A stretch of 64,000 nucleotides of DNA, from NCBI GenBank assembly GCA_023435565.1, contig JAEYRN010000091.1:25482-89481 (forward strand). The letters run 5' to 3'. Below are positions 50,076-59,601 of this stretch, piece by piece (the stretch's first letter is position 1; each line of letters opens with the position of its first letter). The position numbers and the translations under genes were made by a program. The notes beneath the pieces were generated by a model that had not been told where the DNA came from, searched no databases, and saw only the letters and a program-made list of their open reading frames with translations. This DNA is from Bacillota bacterium. Lineage in GTDB: Bacteria > Bacillota > UBA4882 > UBA8346.

Positions 50076-51698
50076 ATGTCGGACCGAATCTTAAAACTAT
50101 TAATTGTGGATGACGAAGCCGAAATTCGGGAGGGCATTTTGCGTTCTCTTCCTTGGGAAGAACACGGGATAATAATCGCGGGTTTAGCGGCCAATGGCCG
50201 GGAAGGGCTCCGGATGGTCAATGAAACCGAACCCGACCTAATGCTATTGGATATAAGAATGCCCGTTATGAACGGATTGGAAGTATTGAAGAAATTAAAG
50301 GAGCAAGGTTCTTCTTTGAAAGTTATTATCTTAAGCGGTTATGACGATTTCAACTATTGTCAACAAGCTTTACGTTACGGAGTATCTGATTATTTATTAA
50401 AACCTTGCCGCCCCAAAGAAATTTTAGATGGTTTGATAAAGTTAAAAAACCAGATTGCCATCGAGGAAGAGCAATCTCATCAATGGGACTTTTTATTACA
50501 AAAGTTCCAGGAAAATCTCCCGATCCTGCGCGAAAATTTATTAATGAACTTGGTTCAAGACAAGCCGACTGATGATGGTACTGCAGAGATCCGCTGGAAT
50601 TTATATCAGATGGAAGTAACTCCCCAAAACATTGGATTAGCTTTAGTCAGAATTGACCAACAACACAAGTTGACTTCCTTATCAATAAATGAATTTGAAT
50701 TAATCAAACATTCCCTTTACCGGCAGGTTGAAGCTGTTACTAAAAAGCCCCCGGTTTTAAAGATTGCCATTAATTATTTTCAAGATATTTTATTGATTTT
50801 ATGGAATGCGGATGAAGAGCCTCCGGAACTCTTTGCTAGGCGAATGGAACAGTTACGCCAAACCATTGCAACCGATATGCCAATTACAGTAACCATCGGT
50901 CTGGGAGAACCTGCCCCGGGTCTTTCCCAACTGCATACCGCTTTTACCTCAGCGGTAGAAGCGCTCGAACATGGCTTTTGGGAAGGTTCCAACCGGATTA
51001 TCAATTATCATGACGTTATTGATGAAACCCTCACCCCAAAACCGGCTATTGAACAAGAGGAAAATCTGATTGTTCATTGCATTCGCACCAATGATCAAGA
51101 ACAATTGGAATCAGCATTAAATTCTTTATTCACAAATCTATCAATACCGGGGAAAAACTCGAAAGATTATATTCATAAAATGGTCACCGCCCTAATCTGT
51201 TCAGTCTACCATGTCTGTTTGGAAAGAGGCATAAATACCGATAACATTTTCGGATCTAATCTGGCGATCCTGGATGAACTGCCCCGGATCGAAACATTGC
51301 AAGAATTGCATGAAAGAATCATGCTATGTTTTAAAAAAATCATCGAAATGCATCCATTGCAAAAGAACCAGTGGAAAATGGTCACTCAAGCAGTTAATTA
51401 CATTGAAGAACATTACGCCGAGGACCTTAATTTGGAAAGCGTCGCCAAAGTTGTTTTTGTATCTCCAGGTTACTTAAGTACCAGCTTTAAACAGGTCTTG
51501 CAGAAAAATTTCGTGGATTATATCACCGAGGTCAGGGTCGGAAAAGCGAAGGAGCTATTAAGGGATTTTCATTTGAAGATCTATGAGATCGCCGTGCAAA
51601 TCGGCTATAAAGATGAAAAATATTTTAGTCAGATTTTTAAAAAAATTACCGGAATGGCTCCGAACCAATACCGGGATTCGCTCAAGGGTTCGACTTAA
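50076..51698 (+). CDS. YesN-type AraC response regulator
   Basis: Residues 1-120 are a REC domain with the acidic pair VDDEAEI, phospho-Asp59 in LLDIRMPVMNG, and KP in LLKPCRP. A variable middle region (about 130-420) follows. The C-terminal 100 residues are two AraC helix-turn-helix units: EDLNLESVAKVVFVSPGYLS and KIYEIAVQIGYKDEKYFSQIFKKITGMAPNQYR. It would activate the divergent ABC/GH1 operon. It ends 10 bases from the convergent outer-membrane protein gene with no terminator between. Confidence 0.94.
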   Translation: MSDRILKLLIVDDEAEIREGILRSLPWEEHGIIIAGLAANGREGLRMVNETEPDLMLLDIRMPVMNGLEVLKKLKEQGSSLKVIILSGYDDFNYCQQALRYGVSDYLLKPCRPKEILDGLIKLKNQIAIEEEQSHQWDFLLQKFQENLPILRENLLMNLVQDKPTDDGTAEIRWNLYQMEVTPQNIGLALVRIDQQHKLTSLSINEFELIKHSLYRQVEAVTKKPPVLKIAINYFQDILLILWNADEEPPELFARRMEQLRQTIATDMPITVTIGLGEPAPGLSQLHTAFTSAVEALEHGFWEGSNRIINYHDVIDETLTPKPAIEQEENLIVHCIRTNDQEQLESALNSLFTNLSIPGKNSKDYIHKMVTALICSVYHVCLERGINTDNIFGSNLAILDELPRIETLQELHERIMLCFKKIIEMHPLQKNQWKMVTQAVNYIEEHYAEDLNLESVAKVVFVSPGYLSTSFKQVLQKNFVDYITEVRVGKAKELLRDFHLKIYEIAVQIGYKDEKYFSQIFKKITGMAPNQYRDSLKGST

Positions 51699-51707
51699 AA
51701 TTATCCA

Positions 51708-52739
51708 TCAAAACTTGGAGGTTATCTTAAATAAAACATAATAATCAATTGGGTTTTGTCGGTATTGGCTGCTTTTTGAGCCTGCATTCATTGAAATTTC
51801 CAATTGGGGAACTATATGATCATTTTTTATATAGCTTAGATTGATCTTACGAATTTCCCCATCATCATTTAGATTGAATATTTCCCGCAGCATCCATTGC
51901 CATCTACCTAACATCCCTGCTGAATTGCTTACCCCGAAAATTAATAAATCATCCGTGTCATGATAAAATTCGGCGGTATAAAAATATTTTCCAACATATT
52001 CACTGCCAATTAAATAACTAATCTCCGAATCGGAGCTTCTTAAATTTACTCCTCCGTGTAATTCAAATCCGTTTTGTAAATCCCATGAAAAATCGAGCCC
52101 GTAATTCCAGCACATTTCAGCGGATTGATATGATACTACTGTCGTAAGGTCACTGGTTTCAAATGACCATCCCGATCTGAACCAACCGGTATAATCACTA
52201 TCGGAAATATTGTTTTCCGTTATTATTGTGTCGGATGTATCGCTATTATATGAATCTTTTGTGGTAGCGGCGCCAATTGTCAAACTATTGTTAGTATTAA
52301 TCAGCGAGCTTTGCCCGCCCCAATAATAAGTATCCATATCCAACGGGCAGGTCGGGATGAAGCTTAACCCTCTCCCCCAAATCCATTTTGTTTTACCAAT
52401 TTCGTATAATATTTTACTGTTATGCCCACTCCAGGCAAACTCTTTTAGATTGATTTCAAAATCGTCCGCATCTCCTTTAGCATCTAAGCCTAAGCTGAAC
52501 TGACCATTATTATTGCCGGTTAATAAACCTATGGATAACTCAGCCAATTCGTTGTTTGCGTCTAATTGATTTTTATAGTCGGCGGGCAAATCATCTCTGA
52601 TATGAAAATAATCATAACCGGCGGTAACTTCCCAACAGACCCCACCATCGTTAGCGACGGTAAACTGAGAAAGGCTCAAAAATATGCCACCAAAAATAAG
52701 TATGGACAATAAGTTTTTATAAACAAGCCGAAACAACAT
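51708..52739 (-). CDS. Outer-membrane beta-barrel protein of the Lol-like cassette
   Basis: A signal peptide ends near TVAND. The rest has many alternating amphipathic strands, aromatic girdles and Asn/Ser/Asp-rich loops, and ends in Phe (LFKITSKF), the outer-membrane assembly signal. KTKWIWGRGLSFIPTCPLD resembles the conserved segment of DUF1302/alginate-export-like barrels. It is the last gene after LolA-like, permease, ATPase and TPR genes. A role as outer-membrane acceptor or channel for the cassette's substrate is inferred. Confidence 0.75.
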   Translation of the reverse strand: MLFRLVYKNLLSILIFGGIFLSLSQFTVANDGGVCWEVTAGYDYFHIRDDLPADYKNQLDANNELAELSIGLLTGNNNGQFSLGLDAKGDADDFEINLKEFAWSGHNSKILYEIGKTKWIWGRGLSFIPTCPLDMDTYYWGGQSSLINTNNSLTIGAATTKDSYNSDTSDTIITENNISDSDYTGWFRSGWSFETSDLTTVVSYQSAEMCWNYGLDFSWDLQNGFELHGGVNLRSSDSEISYLIGSEYVGKYFYTAEFYHDTDDLLIFGVSNSAGMLGRWQWMLREIFNLNDDGEIRKINLSYIKNDHIVPQLEISMNAGSKSSQYRQNPIDYYVLFKITSKF

Positions 52740-52772
52740 TTGCGCTCCCCCTTTTTAAACTCCGAGACGCAT

Positions 52773-53522
52773 TTATAATCGGATTTTACCCATCATTAAG
52801 GGATCGAAAATTTCAGCGGCAAATGTTCTCCTTTTAATACTGGTAAACTCCATAACTGTTTTATCATTCTTATTTTGTAAAAGGTTATTAATTTCAATCG
52901 CAGCCACCTCATGACCGTCTATCAATTGATAATTACTGTAATCTAAGCTTTTCATGCTCTGTCCATTAAGGGCTTTTAATATTATCTTCTTAATCCTTAG
53001 ATCACCTTTACTAATCCAAATAGTCGCCCGTTGGTAAGCTGTTCTTGTATCTATCGCTTTCAGCTCCATTAAGTACTCCCCGTCGTTCCCTATAGTTTCA
53101 ACGATGTTATAATCTTCCAGGTAATTAATGCCCGCTGTTTCGGCTATACCCGCATCTCCAAATATTTTTTGTTGAGCGGAGATCCGGATTGGCCGGCGTA
53201 ATCCTTTCTGATACATCCAGGTGTTATAACCGTTGACCAGATAGTAATCGCCTTTTAATCTTTCCGGCTCTATAAAGGTTACTAATTGTTTCTTACCATC
53301 ATTGAAAAATACCCTAATACTGGAAGTATTGCTTTCTTTACCTCGAAAGGAGACCACTCTGAGATTTAATTCGAAAGAACCTTTTCCTGCTAAACCCTGT
53401 CGATTATAAATATCCGTTAAAATATCTTTGTAATTTATCGCCAACGTTTCATTTGCGAACAAACAACCTATGGCAAACAAAACAATAATGGCCATCCCTA
53501 AAAAACGCTTATTTAAAACCAT
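52773..53522 (-). CDS. LolA-like outer membrane lipoprotein-sorting family protein
   Basis: AAGGAGG precedes the ATG by 7 bases. After a signal peptide (ending near TLAIN) the sequence has the LolA-like pattern of the PF17131-type family: repeated strands with VFFNDGKKQLVTFIEPERLKGDYYLV, NTWMYQKGLRRPIRI and DYSNYQLIDG. Such proteins are curved beta-sheets that shield acyl chains in the periplasm. With the FtsX permease and ATPase it resembles a minimal Lol or lipid-shuttle system. No LolB is present. Confidence 0.85.
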   Translation of the reverse strand: MVLNKRFLGMAIIVLFAIGCLFANETLAINYKDILTDIYNRQGLAGKGSFELNLRVVSFRGKESNTSSIRVFFNDGKKQLVTFIEPERLKGDYYLVNGYNTWMYQKGLRRPIRISAQQKIFGDAGIAETAGINYLEDYNIVETIGNDGEYLMELKAIDTRTAYQRATIWISKGDLRIKKIILKALNGQSMKSLDYSNYQLIDGHEVAAIEINNLLQNKNDKTVMEFTSIKRRTFAAEIFDPLMMGKIRL

Positions 53523-53538
53523 TTTTCTACCTCCTTTT

Positions 53539-53655
53539 CGTTACGCGTTACGCGTTAAACGTTAGGCGAAAAACCATTAAAACTAAGCCAATTAAAACCA
53601 GTTTCCAACCCGAACAGCAAAATACGCGTAACGTGGTACGTTTAACGCTTAACGG
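53539..53655. repeat. Two blocks of TTACGCGTTA word repeats
   Basis: CGTTACGCGTTACGCGTTAAACGTTAGGCG-like words occur at 53539-53570 and TACGCGTAACGTGG/TACGTTTAACGCTTAACGG words at 53623-53655, in the 137-base gap between the LolA-like and permease genes. The second block matches the one at 45670-45697. Confidence 0.6.
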
Positions 53656-53659
53656 AATA

Positions 53660-54859
53660 TTATTTATGTCGCAAAATTTCTACAATATTTAATCTGGAAG
53701 CTTTAATAGCCGGATAAATAGCTGATGCTAAGGTAGCCAATACGACGACTGCAAACGGAAAAACTCCATTTGCCAATGATAAGTCGAATAACAACGGTAC
53801 CGGTTCACTCATCGAAGGCGCCGAATAAGTAAGATGCAGCTGATTAATGAAACTGCCAACTCCGTAACCGGCCAACAGGCCGATGAGTCCACCTGTTATA
53901 CCAATTATCAACCCCTCCAGGGTTAACATAGAAAATATTTGATGTCGTTTGGTGCCGATCGATCGAATAGTACCGATCTCATTCATCCTTTCAAAGAAAG
54001 CCATCGACATTATCTCTAAAACACTTGTCAAAACAAGAAAAAAGATTACCACAGACATAAAATAGAAAATTACCTCATATAAGCCGCGGACCTGTTTATA
54101 AAACTCCGCCAAATCAAGCCAAGTTTTAATTTCCATATTAAGATCATTGTTGATGAATTGTTCTTTTAACCACGCCACAGTGGAGTCGGTATATTTAATA
54201 TCCTCCAAGCCTACAACCACTTTGTCGACACCATCCGTGTTTAATAAACTTTGGGCGTAGGTGACCGGTAAATATATGTAAACATTATCCGCCTCCGAAC
54301 TCCCGGTGGTAAAAGAACCGGATACCTGCAAACTACCCGCGTTATAGGCGCCGTCTAAAGTAGTTGTCATTAAGGAAAGCCATTCCTCCTCTTTTACACC
54401 CAACTTTTGCATTATGCCTTTTCCTATTAAAATCTTGTCTATGTCTTCTTCAAAAAGATTAACACCACTGGTAATCATGATATTTTGCGCTTGACTGTTA
54501 CCGGGCTCAATGCCGCTACCTGCGGCAATAGTACTGGTCTTTTCAGTGCCGATAATCCCATTAACCCCTAAAACTCTGGTAAAACATTGAACTTCTTGCC
54601 GAGACGCCAACAATTGTTCAACTTTTTCCAAGTCGGTTTTACTGATCAAGTGGCGTTGATTATCATTATCCCAGAAGTGTTTTTCCGCGATTTGCAGGTT
54701 TCCGTATTGAAACACCGCCATACTCTTTAGACCATCAAAAGTCTCTACGATATAACCATTGACTAAAAATAATACGATAACTCCAATTAAAATAATCAAT
54801 AAACTTAATAAGGAACGGCGTTTATTACGCCGTACATTGCGCCAAGCGATCTTAAACAT
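53660..54859 (-). CDS. LolC/LolE-like FtsX permease
   Basis: The N-terminal helix (about 18-38) follows FKIAWRNVRRNKRRSLLS, the typical start of this family. A periplasmic domain spans about 45-265 and three helices with the FtsX core lie at about 270-395 (NEIGTIRSIGTKRHQIFSML and LKASRLNIVEIL). The first 8 bases overlap the ATPase gene. It would extract a lipidated or hydrophobic substrate from the inner membrane for the LolA-like carrier. Confidence 0.92.
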   Translation of the reverse strand: MFKIAWRNVRRNKRRSLLSLLIILIGVIVLFLVNGYIVETFDGLKSMAVFQYGNLQIAEKHFWDNDNQRHLISKTDLEKVEQLLASRQEVQCFTRVLGVNGIIGTEKTSTIAAGSGIEPGNSQAQNIMITSGVNLFEEDIDKILIGKGIMQKLGVKEEEWLSLMTTTLDGAYNAGSLQVSGSFTTGSSEADNVYIYLPVTYAQSLLNTDGVDKVVVGLEDIKYTDSTVAWLKEQFINNDLNMEIKTWLDLAEFYKQVRGLYEVIFYFMSVVIFFLVLTSVLEIMSMAFFERMNEIGTIRSIGTKRHQIFSMLTLEGLIIGITGGLIGLLAGYGVGSFINQLHLTYSAPSMSEPVPLLFDLSLANGVFPFAVVVLATLASAIYPAIKASRLNIVEILRHK

Positions 54860-55544
54860 ATTTATTATCCTCCCTAAAAGTAATCACTCCATCCTTGATT
54901 TGATATATTTGTTTGGCATATTTGTTTAATGATAAATCATGAGTAACAATCACAAAAGCTACTCCATGTTTTTGGTTTAATTCCAACATTAACTCAATGA
55001 TTTTAATCCCGGTTTCGGAATCGAGGTTGGCGGTGGGTTCATCCGATAAAACTAACACCGGTTTGGTTACCAAAGCCCTGGCAATAGCTACTCTTTGTTT
55101 TTGACCACCGGAGAGTTGGGCCGGGAAACGTTTGGCATATTGGGTCAGCCCTACCTGTTCCAAAACTTCGGCCACTCTTTGATGACGATCTGCCGGGCGA
55201 ACATTTTGTAACAATAAGGGATATTCAACATTTTCAGCTGCCGTTAAGACCGGTAATAACTCAAATGATTGAAAAATCAACCCAATCTTATCCCGGCGGA
55301 TTTCAGTCCGGGCACTGTCGGAAAAATCAGCAATCGGGAGATTGTCTAAGTACAGTTCCCCTTTGGAAGGTTGGTCGATTCCGGAAAGTAAATTAAGTAA
55401 GGTTGTTTTGCCGCTGCCGGAGGGGCCGTTAATAATCGTGAAATCGCCCGGATTAATTTCAAAATCGACACTCCGCAAAGCATATACTTGTTCCGCCTCG
55501 GTATTGTATGATTTCTCCAAAGCGGTTGCTTTAATGATCGCCAT
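54852..55544 (-). CDS. LolD-like ABC ATPase
   Basis: The motifs are GPSGSGKTT, IFQSFELLPVLTAAENV, LSGGQKQRVAIARALV, VLSDEPTANLD and IVTHD. The 230 residues are the LolD/MacB size. It begins 19 bases after the TPR gene and overlaps the permease gene by 8 bases, so the pair is co-expressed. Confidence 0.93.
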   Translation of the reverse strand: MAIIKATALEKSYNTEAEQVYALRSVDFEINPGDFTIINGPSGSGKTTLLNLLSGIDQPSKGELYLDNLPIADFSDSARTEIRRDKIGLIFQSFELLPVLTAAENVEYPLLLQNVRPADRHQRVAEVLEQVGLTQYAKRFPAQLSGGQKQRVAIARALVTKPVLVLSDEPTANLDSETGIKIIELMLELNQKHGVAFVIVTHDLSLNKYAKQIYQIKDGVITFREDNKYV

Positions 55545-55562
55545 TTTAATTTCGGCCCCTTT

Positions 55563-56336
55563 TCATTTATTACATTGGCTTGCAAATCTTTTAGCCCAAG
55601 AACTGTTCGGATAAATCCTTAACGCTTGATTAAAATTATCTAAGGCTTCGGTTTTATTGCCTTTTTTTAGATAAGCCCTACCCAACCATACGTGGGCGAG
55701 AAATTGGTCGAATGAATCTTTACTTGCCAACGCTTTTTTCAGGTCGGCCATTCCCTTACCGATATTGCCGCCTCCGATTTTTGGGGCATTTATGTAATAA
55801 ATACCGGATGAAATAAGGGCGGTAAAATTTTGAGTATCAAGTTGAAATGCTTTTTTGGTTAATCTTAAAGCCTCCGGGCCATGGCTGACTGAGTATAAAG
55901 GGCCGTTATAATCCATCAGTCTCATATAGGTATCCGCCAGCAAGCGATAGGCGTCACTGAATTTTTTGTTATACTCAATAGCTTTTTTAACCAAATCATT
56001 GCTTTTAGAAAACCCTATATTTGCTTCTTTATTGTTTCCCATTGTCTCATCAAGCTCAGCCAAAGAAAACTCAACTTGTGCCAACCAGTAACACTTCAAA
56101 TCGCCTTCTGCCAATTTTGCAAAAGAATCTTTGCTTGACAACCAAGTTGCTCTAACTACATCTAGTGTGTTTTCAGCATTATAGAACATCTTCCGGCCTT
56201 TTAAGTACAAATCCTTTCCTGTCTGAAGATCGTTCATTACGGTTTCATTCTGAGCATTAACAATTCCCGTTCTCATTACAAATAAACAACCAAGCATTAA
56301 AAAGACAATCAAACTCATTACCATAATTTTTTTCAT
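55563..56336 (-). CDS. Exported TPR protein heading the Lol-like cassette
   Basis: A signal peptide ends near VNAQN. The mature 225 residues are helical with tetratricopeptide-like repeats; the clearest are AIEYNKKFSDAYRLLADTYMRL and AHVWLGRAYLKKGNKTEALDNFNQALRIYPNS. A role in periplasmic protein contacts is inferred from its place as first gene of the ABC/LolA-like/barrel operon. No ligand is predicted. Confidence 0.82.
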   Translation of the reverse strand: MKKIMVMSLIVFLMLGCLFVMRTGIVNAQNETVMNDLQTGKDLYLKGRKMFYNAENTLDVVRATWLSSKDSFAKLAEGDLKCYWLAQVEFSLAELDETMGNNKEANIGFSKSNDLVKKAIEYNKKFSDAYRLLADTYMRLMDYNGPLYSVSHGPEALRLTKKAFQLDTQNFTALISSGIYYINAPKIGGGNIGKGMADLKKALASKDSFDQFLAHVWLGRAYLKKGNKTEALDNFNQALRIYPNSSWAKRFASQCNK

Positions 56337-56439
56337 CAGTTAAACCTCCAACATTCATATTTTTCTTATTAATCCGATATTTTGATTATATAGATAAGAA
56401 CTTAATCATACATCCTCTGGCGGAAGGATTTTAAAATAA

Positions 56440-56468
56440 AAAAAGCAGGAGAAATTTCTCCTACTTTT
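56440..56468 (-). terminator. Terminator of the aldehyde dehydrogenase gene
   Basis: AAAGTAGGAGA and TCTCCTGCTTT pair around AATT with one mismatch; TTTTATTTTAAAA follows on the minus strand, about 65 bases past the stop. Confidence 0.8.
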
Positions 56469-56531
56469 GTATAATCATTCATTTCGATCCGGAAATTACA
56501 TTGTTAATATCAATAATGCAAATATCCAGTA

Positions 56532-57902
56532 CTACCCCATCATCTTCTTTAACAACTTTAGGCGGTTTTTATAAGGCGGATATCTAAGCGGTATATCAAT
56601 CAAGTTTGATTTCTTTAAAACACTTTTCTGATGGGAGAAAGTATCAAAACTGCCTCTCCCGTGATATGAGCCGATACCGCTCTCGCCAACTCCTCCGAAA
56701 GGCATATTAGGAGTTGCCAGATGAACAATGGTGTCATTGACGCAACCGCCGCCAAAGGAAGTATTTCTAATAACATATCTTTCGTTACCTTCGATATTAG
56801 TAAATAAATAAAGAGCCAAGGGTTTGGGATGCTTATTTATTACTGAAACAGCCTCACTTAAGTTTTCAAATTCCAAAACCGGTAGTAATGGTCCGAATAT
56901 TTCTTCCCCCATGATCGGACTTTCCCAGGTCACACCATCAATAATTGTCGGGGCTATATGATTGGTATGAGCGCTGTACTCACCCCCAAAAACAATATTA
57001 CCGCTCTTCATCAAATTTAAAAGCCGGTTAAAGTGCTTTTTATTGATAATCTTCGGGTATTCCGGATTTTGACAAGGTGTTGCGCCGTAAAACCGGATAA
57101 TATGCTCCTGTATTTTATTGATAAGTTTACTCTTAATTGAAGATTGCACTAACAAATAATCCGGCGCCACACAGGTTTGTCCGGCATTCATAAACTTGCC
57201 CCAGACAATTCTCTTAGCAGCCAAGTCAATGCTAGCCGTTTCATCAACGATACAAGGGCTTTTTCCGCCCAATTCCAAGGTAATGGGGGTCAGGTATTTC
57301 GAAGCCGCTTCCATGATAACCTTTCCCACCGCTACGCTACCTGTGAAGAAAAGATAATCGAATCTTTCATCCAGCAGTTGTTTACTCACTTCTGTTCCGC
57401 CTTGGATTACCGTAACAAAAGACTCATCAAAACTCTCCTTGATAAGCTTTTCAATGATCGATGATGTATGGGTTGAGTATTCCGAAGGTTTGATAATCGA
57501 GCAGTTTCCGGCGGCGATAGCGCCGATTAACGGCCCAATGGCCAATTGGAAAGGGTAGTTCCAAGGCGAGATTATTAATGCTACCCCGTAGGGTTCTGAG
57601 TAAATACGACTGGAAGATAAAAAATGCAATACCGGTGTTTTAACTTTTTTGGGCCTTGCCCAGTCCGAAAGATGTTTAATCGTATACTTTATTTCATCCA
57701 ATGTAAAGCCGATTTCGGTGGCATAAGATTCAAACTGAGATTTATTCAAATCCTTTTTCAATGCTTCCATTATTTCCGGTTCGTTTTTGGCGATTGCTTC
57801 TTTTAGCGCTTTCAGTTTTTCAATCCGAAAATTTAAATCCTTGGTTATCCCACTTTCAAAATATAATCTTTGTTTTTCAATTATTCCTTTAATGTCCGGC
57901 AT
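56532..57902 (-). CDS. Aldehyde dehydrogenase, ALDH3-like
   Basis: GGAGG lies 7 bases before the ATG at 57902. NAD(P)-binding and catalytic blocks are present: ISPWNYPFQLAIGPLIGAIAAGN, KPSEYS, FTGSVAVGK, LELGGKSPC with the general base Glu, and NAGQTCVAPDYLLV with the catalytic Cys. The 456-residue length and short C-terminus match the ALDH3/coniferyl-aldehyde group, which oxidises medium- and long-chain or aromatic aldehydes. It is monocistronic. The 254 bases upstream show nothing I can support. Confidence 0.93.
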   Translation of the reverse strand: MPDIKGIIEKQRLYFESGITKDLNFRIEKLKALKEAIAKNEPEIMEALKKDLNKSQFESYATEIGFTLDEIKYTIKHLSDWARPKKVKTPVLHFLSSSRIYSEPYGVALIISPWNYPFQLAIGPLIGAIAAGNCSIIKPSEYSTHTSSIIEKLIKESFDESFVTVIQGGTEVSKQLLDERFDYLFFTGSVAVGKVIMEAASKYLTPITLELGGKSPCIVDETASIDLAAKRIVWGKFMNAGQTCVAPDYLLVQSSIKSKLINKIQEHIIRFYGATPCQNPEYPKIINKKHFNRLLNLMKSGNIVFGGEYSAHTNHIAPTIIDGVTWESPIMGEEIFGPLLPVLEFENLSEAVSVINKHPKPLALYLFTNIEGNERYVIRNTSFGGGCVNDTIVHLATPNMPFGGVGESGIGSYHGRGSFDTFSHQKSVLKKSNLIDIPLRYPPYKNRLKLLKKMMG

Positions 57903-58156
57903 TAATAACCCTCCATTTATTCGAATATTCAATTTATGTTGCTAGCTAATTCGCGATAGAAAAATCCTATTACAAGCTCTAAAAAAACTAAAAAAGCAGC
58001 CCGGTAAATGATTCCTTTTATATTCTTTATTTCCACTAAAATCCCTTTTATCTACTTTCACTGCAGCAATATAAATCCATAAATTTCCTTGTTACTTCAA
58101 AAAAGTATTGCTAAAATTATATTTTAAACAAAAAATTTTAACATAAGGGGCAACTG

Positions 58157-58972
58157 ATGAAAAATACAAAACTTTTTATCATGATCATCCCAATAATATT
58201 TCTCGTATTAGGATTTGGTGGTGGTAACAGTTCCGGTAACAGTTACCAATGGGACAAACCTTGGACTTTGGTATGGGAAGATAACTTTGACGGAACGTCT
58301 TTGGATACTAATAGCTGGACGGCTTTGGTCCGAGGTGAAAGTTGGAATAACGAGAACCAAGCCTACCTAGCGGAAAATGCCACTATCGAAAATGGTCTAT
58401 TGGTCTTAACCAGTAAAAAAGAGAACTATAACGGCCCGTCCGGAAGGGTGGATCATCCTGACCAAATCGTGACCATGCATTATACCTCAGCCCAAGTAGA
58501 AACTACCCATAAAAAACATTGGACTTACGGTAAGTTTGAAATTCGGGCCAAACCGGTAACTGCCGGAGGAAACGGCATGCTCTCCGCCATCTGGATGGTT
58601 CCGGAGGATGAGGACTGGCCGCCGGAGATTGATATTATGGAGATGCGCACCAATGATCCGGATCGAATATATATGACCAGCCATTATGGTACTCCGGAAA
58701 ATCATTTGATGAACAGTGGAGTTCATATTGTTGAGAATTATAATTTTGGTGATGACTTTCATGTGTTTGGTCTGGAATGGGAGCCCGGGGTTATTCGATG
58801 GTACATCGATGGTGTACAACGTTATGAAACGAAAAAGGGAGTACCGAATGAACCTTTTCGTTTAATCCTCTGCCCGGCGATCGGGCCTGATTGGACGGGA
58901 GATCCGGATGAGAATTTGCAATTTCCGAACCGGTTCGAGATTGACTGGGTAAAGGTGTATCAGAGACAATAA
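58157..58972 (+). CDS. Secreted GH16 endo-beta-glucanase, intact active site
   Basis: The catalytic motif EIDIME (Glu157, Asp159, Glu162) is complete, with the active-site Trp in AIWMVPEDEDWP. Flanking GH16 blocks are WTLVWEDNFDG, WTYGKFEIRAK, DDFHVFGLEWEPGVIRWYIDG and EIDWVKVYQRQ. A hydrophobic N-terminus (residues 5-20) followed by a Gly/Ser/Asn linker looks like a signal peptide. It is probably a laminarinase or lichenase feeding oligosaccharides to the GH1/ABC system. It is the reference against which the two degenerate paralogues at 24.4 and 32.9 kb stand out. Confidence 0.94.
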   Translation: MKNTKLFIMIIPIIFLVLGFGGGNSSGNSYQWDKPWTLVWEDNFDGTSLDTNSWTALVRGESWNNENQAYLAENATIENGLLVLTSKKENYNGPSGRVDHPDQIVTMHYTSAQVETTHKKHWTYGKFEIRAKPVTAGGNGMLSAIWMVPEDEDWPPEIDIMEMRTNDPDRIYMTSHYGTPENHLMNSGVHIVENYNFGDDFHVFGLEWEPGVIRWYIDGVQRYETKKGVPNEPFRLILCPAIGPDWTGDPDENLQFPNRFEIDWVKVYQRQ

Positions 58973-59021
58973 GCTAATGTTTCACCCATTTTACTTATTG
59001 TGCCTCTTTAGTCATACAAAA

Positions 59022-59055
59022 AAGAAGAGCTGTTCTATTATTAACAGCTCTTCTT
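59022..59055. terminator. Terminator between GH16 and Lys-rich genes
   Basis: AAGAAGAGCTGTT and AACAGCTCTTCTT form a perfect 13-base stem. TTTTTTGTA follows on the minus strand; on the plus strand the tail is weaker. Confidence 0.85.
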
Positions 59056-59071
59056 CAAGTTCTTATAATGT

Positions 59072-59464
59072 TTATTTTTTGAGACTCTTAAAACCGTTTT
59101 TAAACGTCTGTTTTACAGTTTTAACGTCTTGTTTTGCCTTACTTTTAGTACTTTTAAAACTCTTTTTTACATTTTGTCCGGCCTTTTTAGTACCATTTAC
59201 GGTCTTAGTTTTTGCATTTTTAAAATCTTTCTTTATTCTTTGTTTGGTACTTTTAGTATTTTGGACAGTTTTTGTTTTCGACCCTCTAAAAAATTGGCCG
59301 ATACTTTTAAAGGCGTAACTTATATCTTGTTTAACTTTCACAAAAAAATTTTGGGGTTTCGACGCTGATTTTGAAGAATTCGCAAAAACCGGTACGGTTA
59401 CTAATAACAACAAGATTCCTATCATGCTTATCAAACATGTTTTACCTACCGATTGATTTTTCAC
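59072..59464 (-). CDS. Exported Lys-rich low-complexity protein
   Basis: The start is the GTG at 59464, with AAAGGGAG 7 bases upstream; the product then opens with a signal peptide ending at VPVFANSS. The mature 100 residues are strongly basic (Lys/Thr/Ser/Asn/Phe) with a loose repeat of about 11-20 residues of the type KTKTVxxTKxxxQ(x)KKxFK. It resembles histone-H1-like or AAKTK-type low-complexity proteins but is secreted. It might bind anionic envelope polymers or DNA. No family is recognised. Confidence 0.6.
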   Translation of the reverse strand: MKNQSVGKTCLISMIGILLLLVTVPVFANSSKSASKPQNFFVKVKQDISYAFKSIGQFFRGSKTKTVQNTKSTKQRIKKDFKNAKTKTVNGTKKAGQNVKKSFKSTKSKAKQDVKTVKQTFKNGFKSLKK

Positions 59465-59601
59465 TTTGCATCTCCCTTTCCCAATTTCAAAATATATAGT
59501 TTTCACCATTATTATACATAAATATGTTATAATTGTATATTCAAATTTACCGAAGTAACCTTTTAAAGAAATCCCGCAAATTCATGAACCGGAGTGGTCA
59601 T

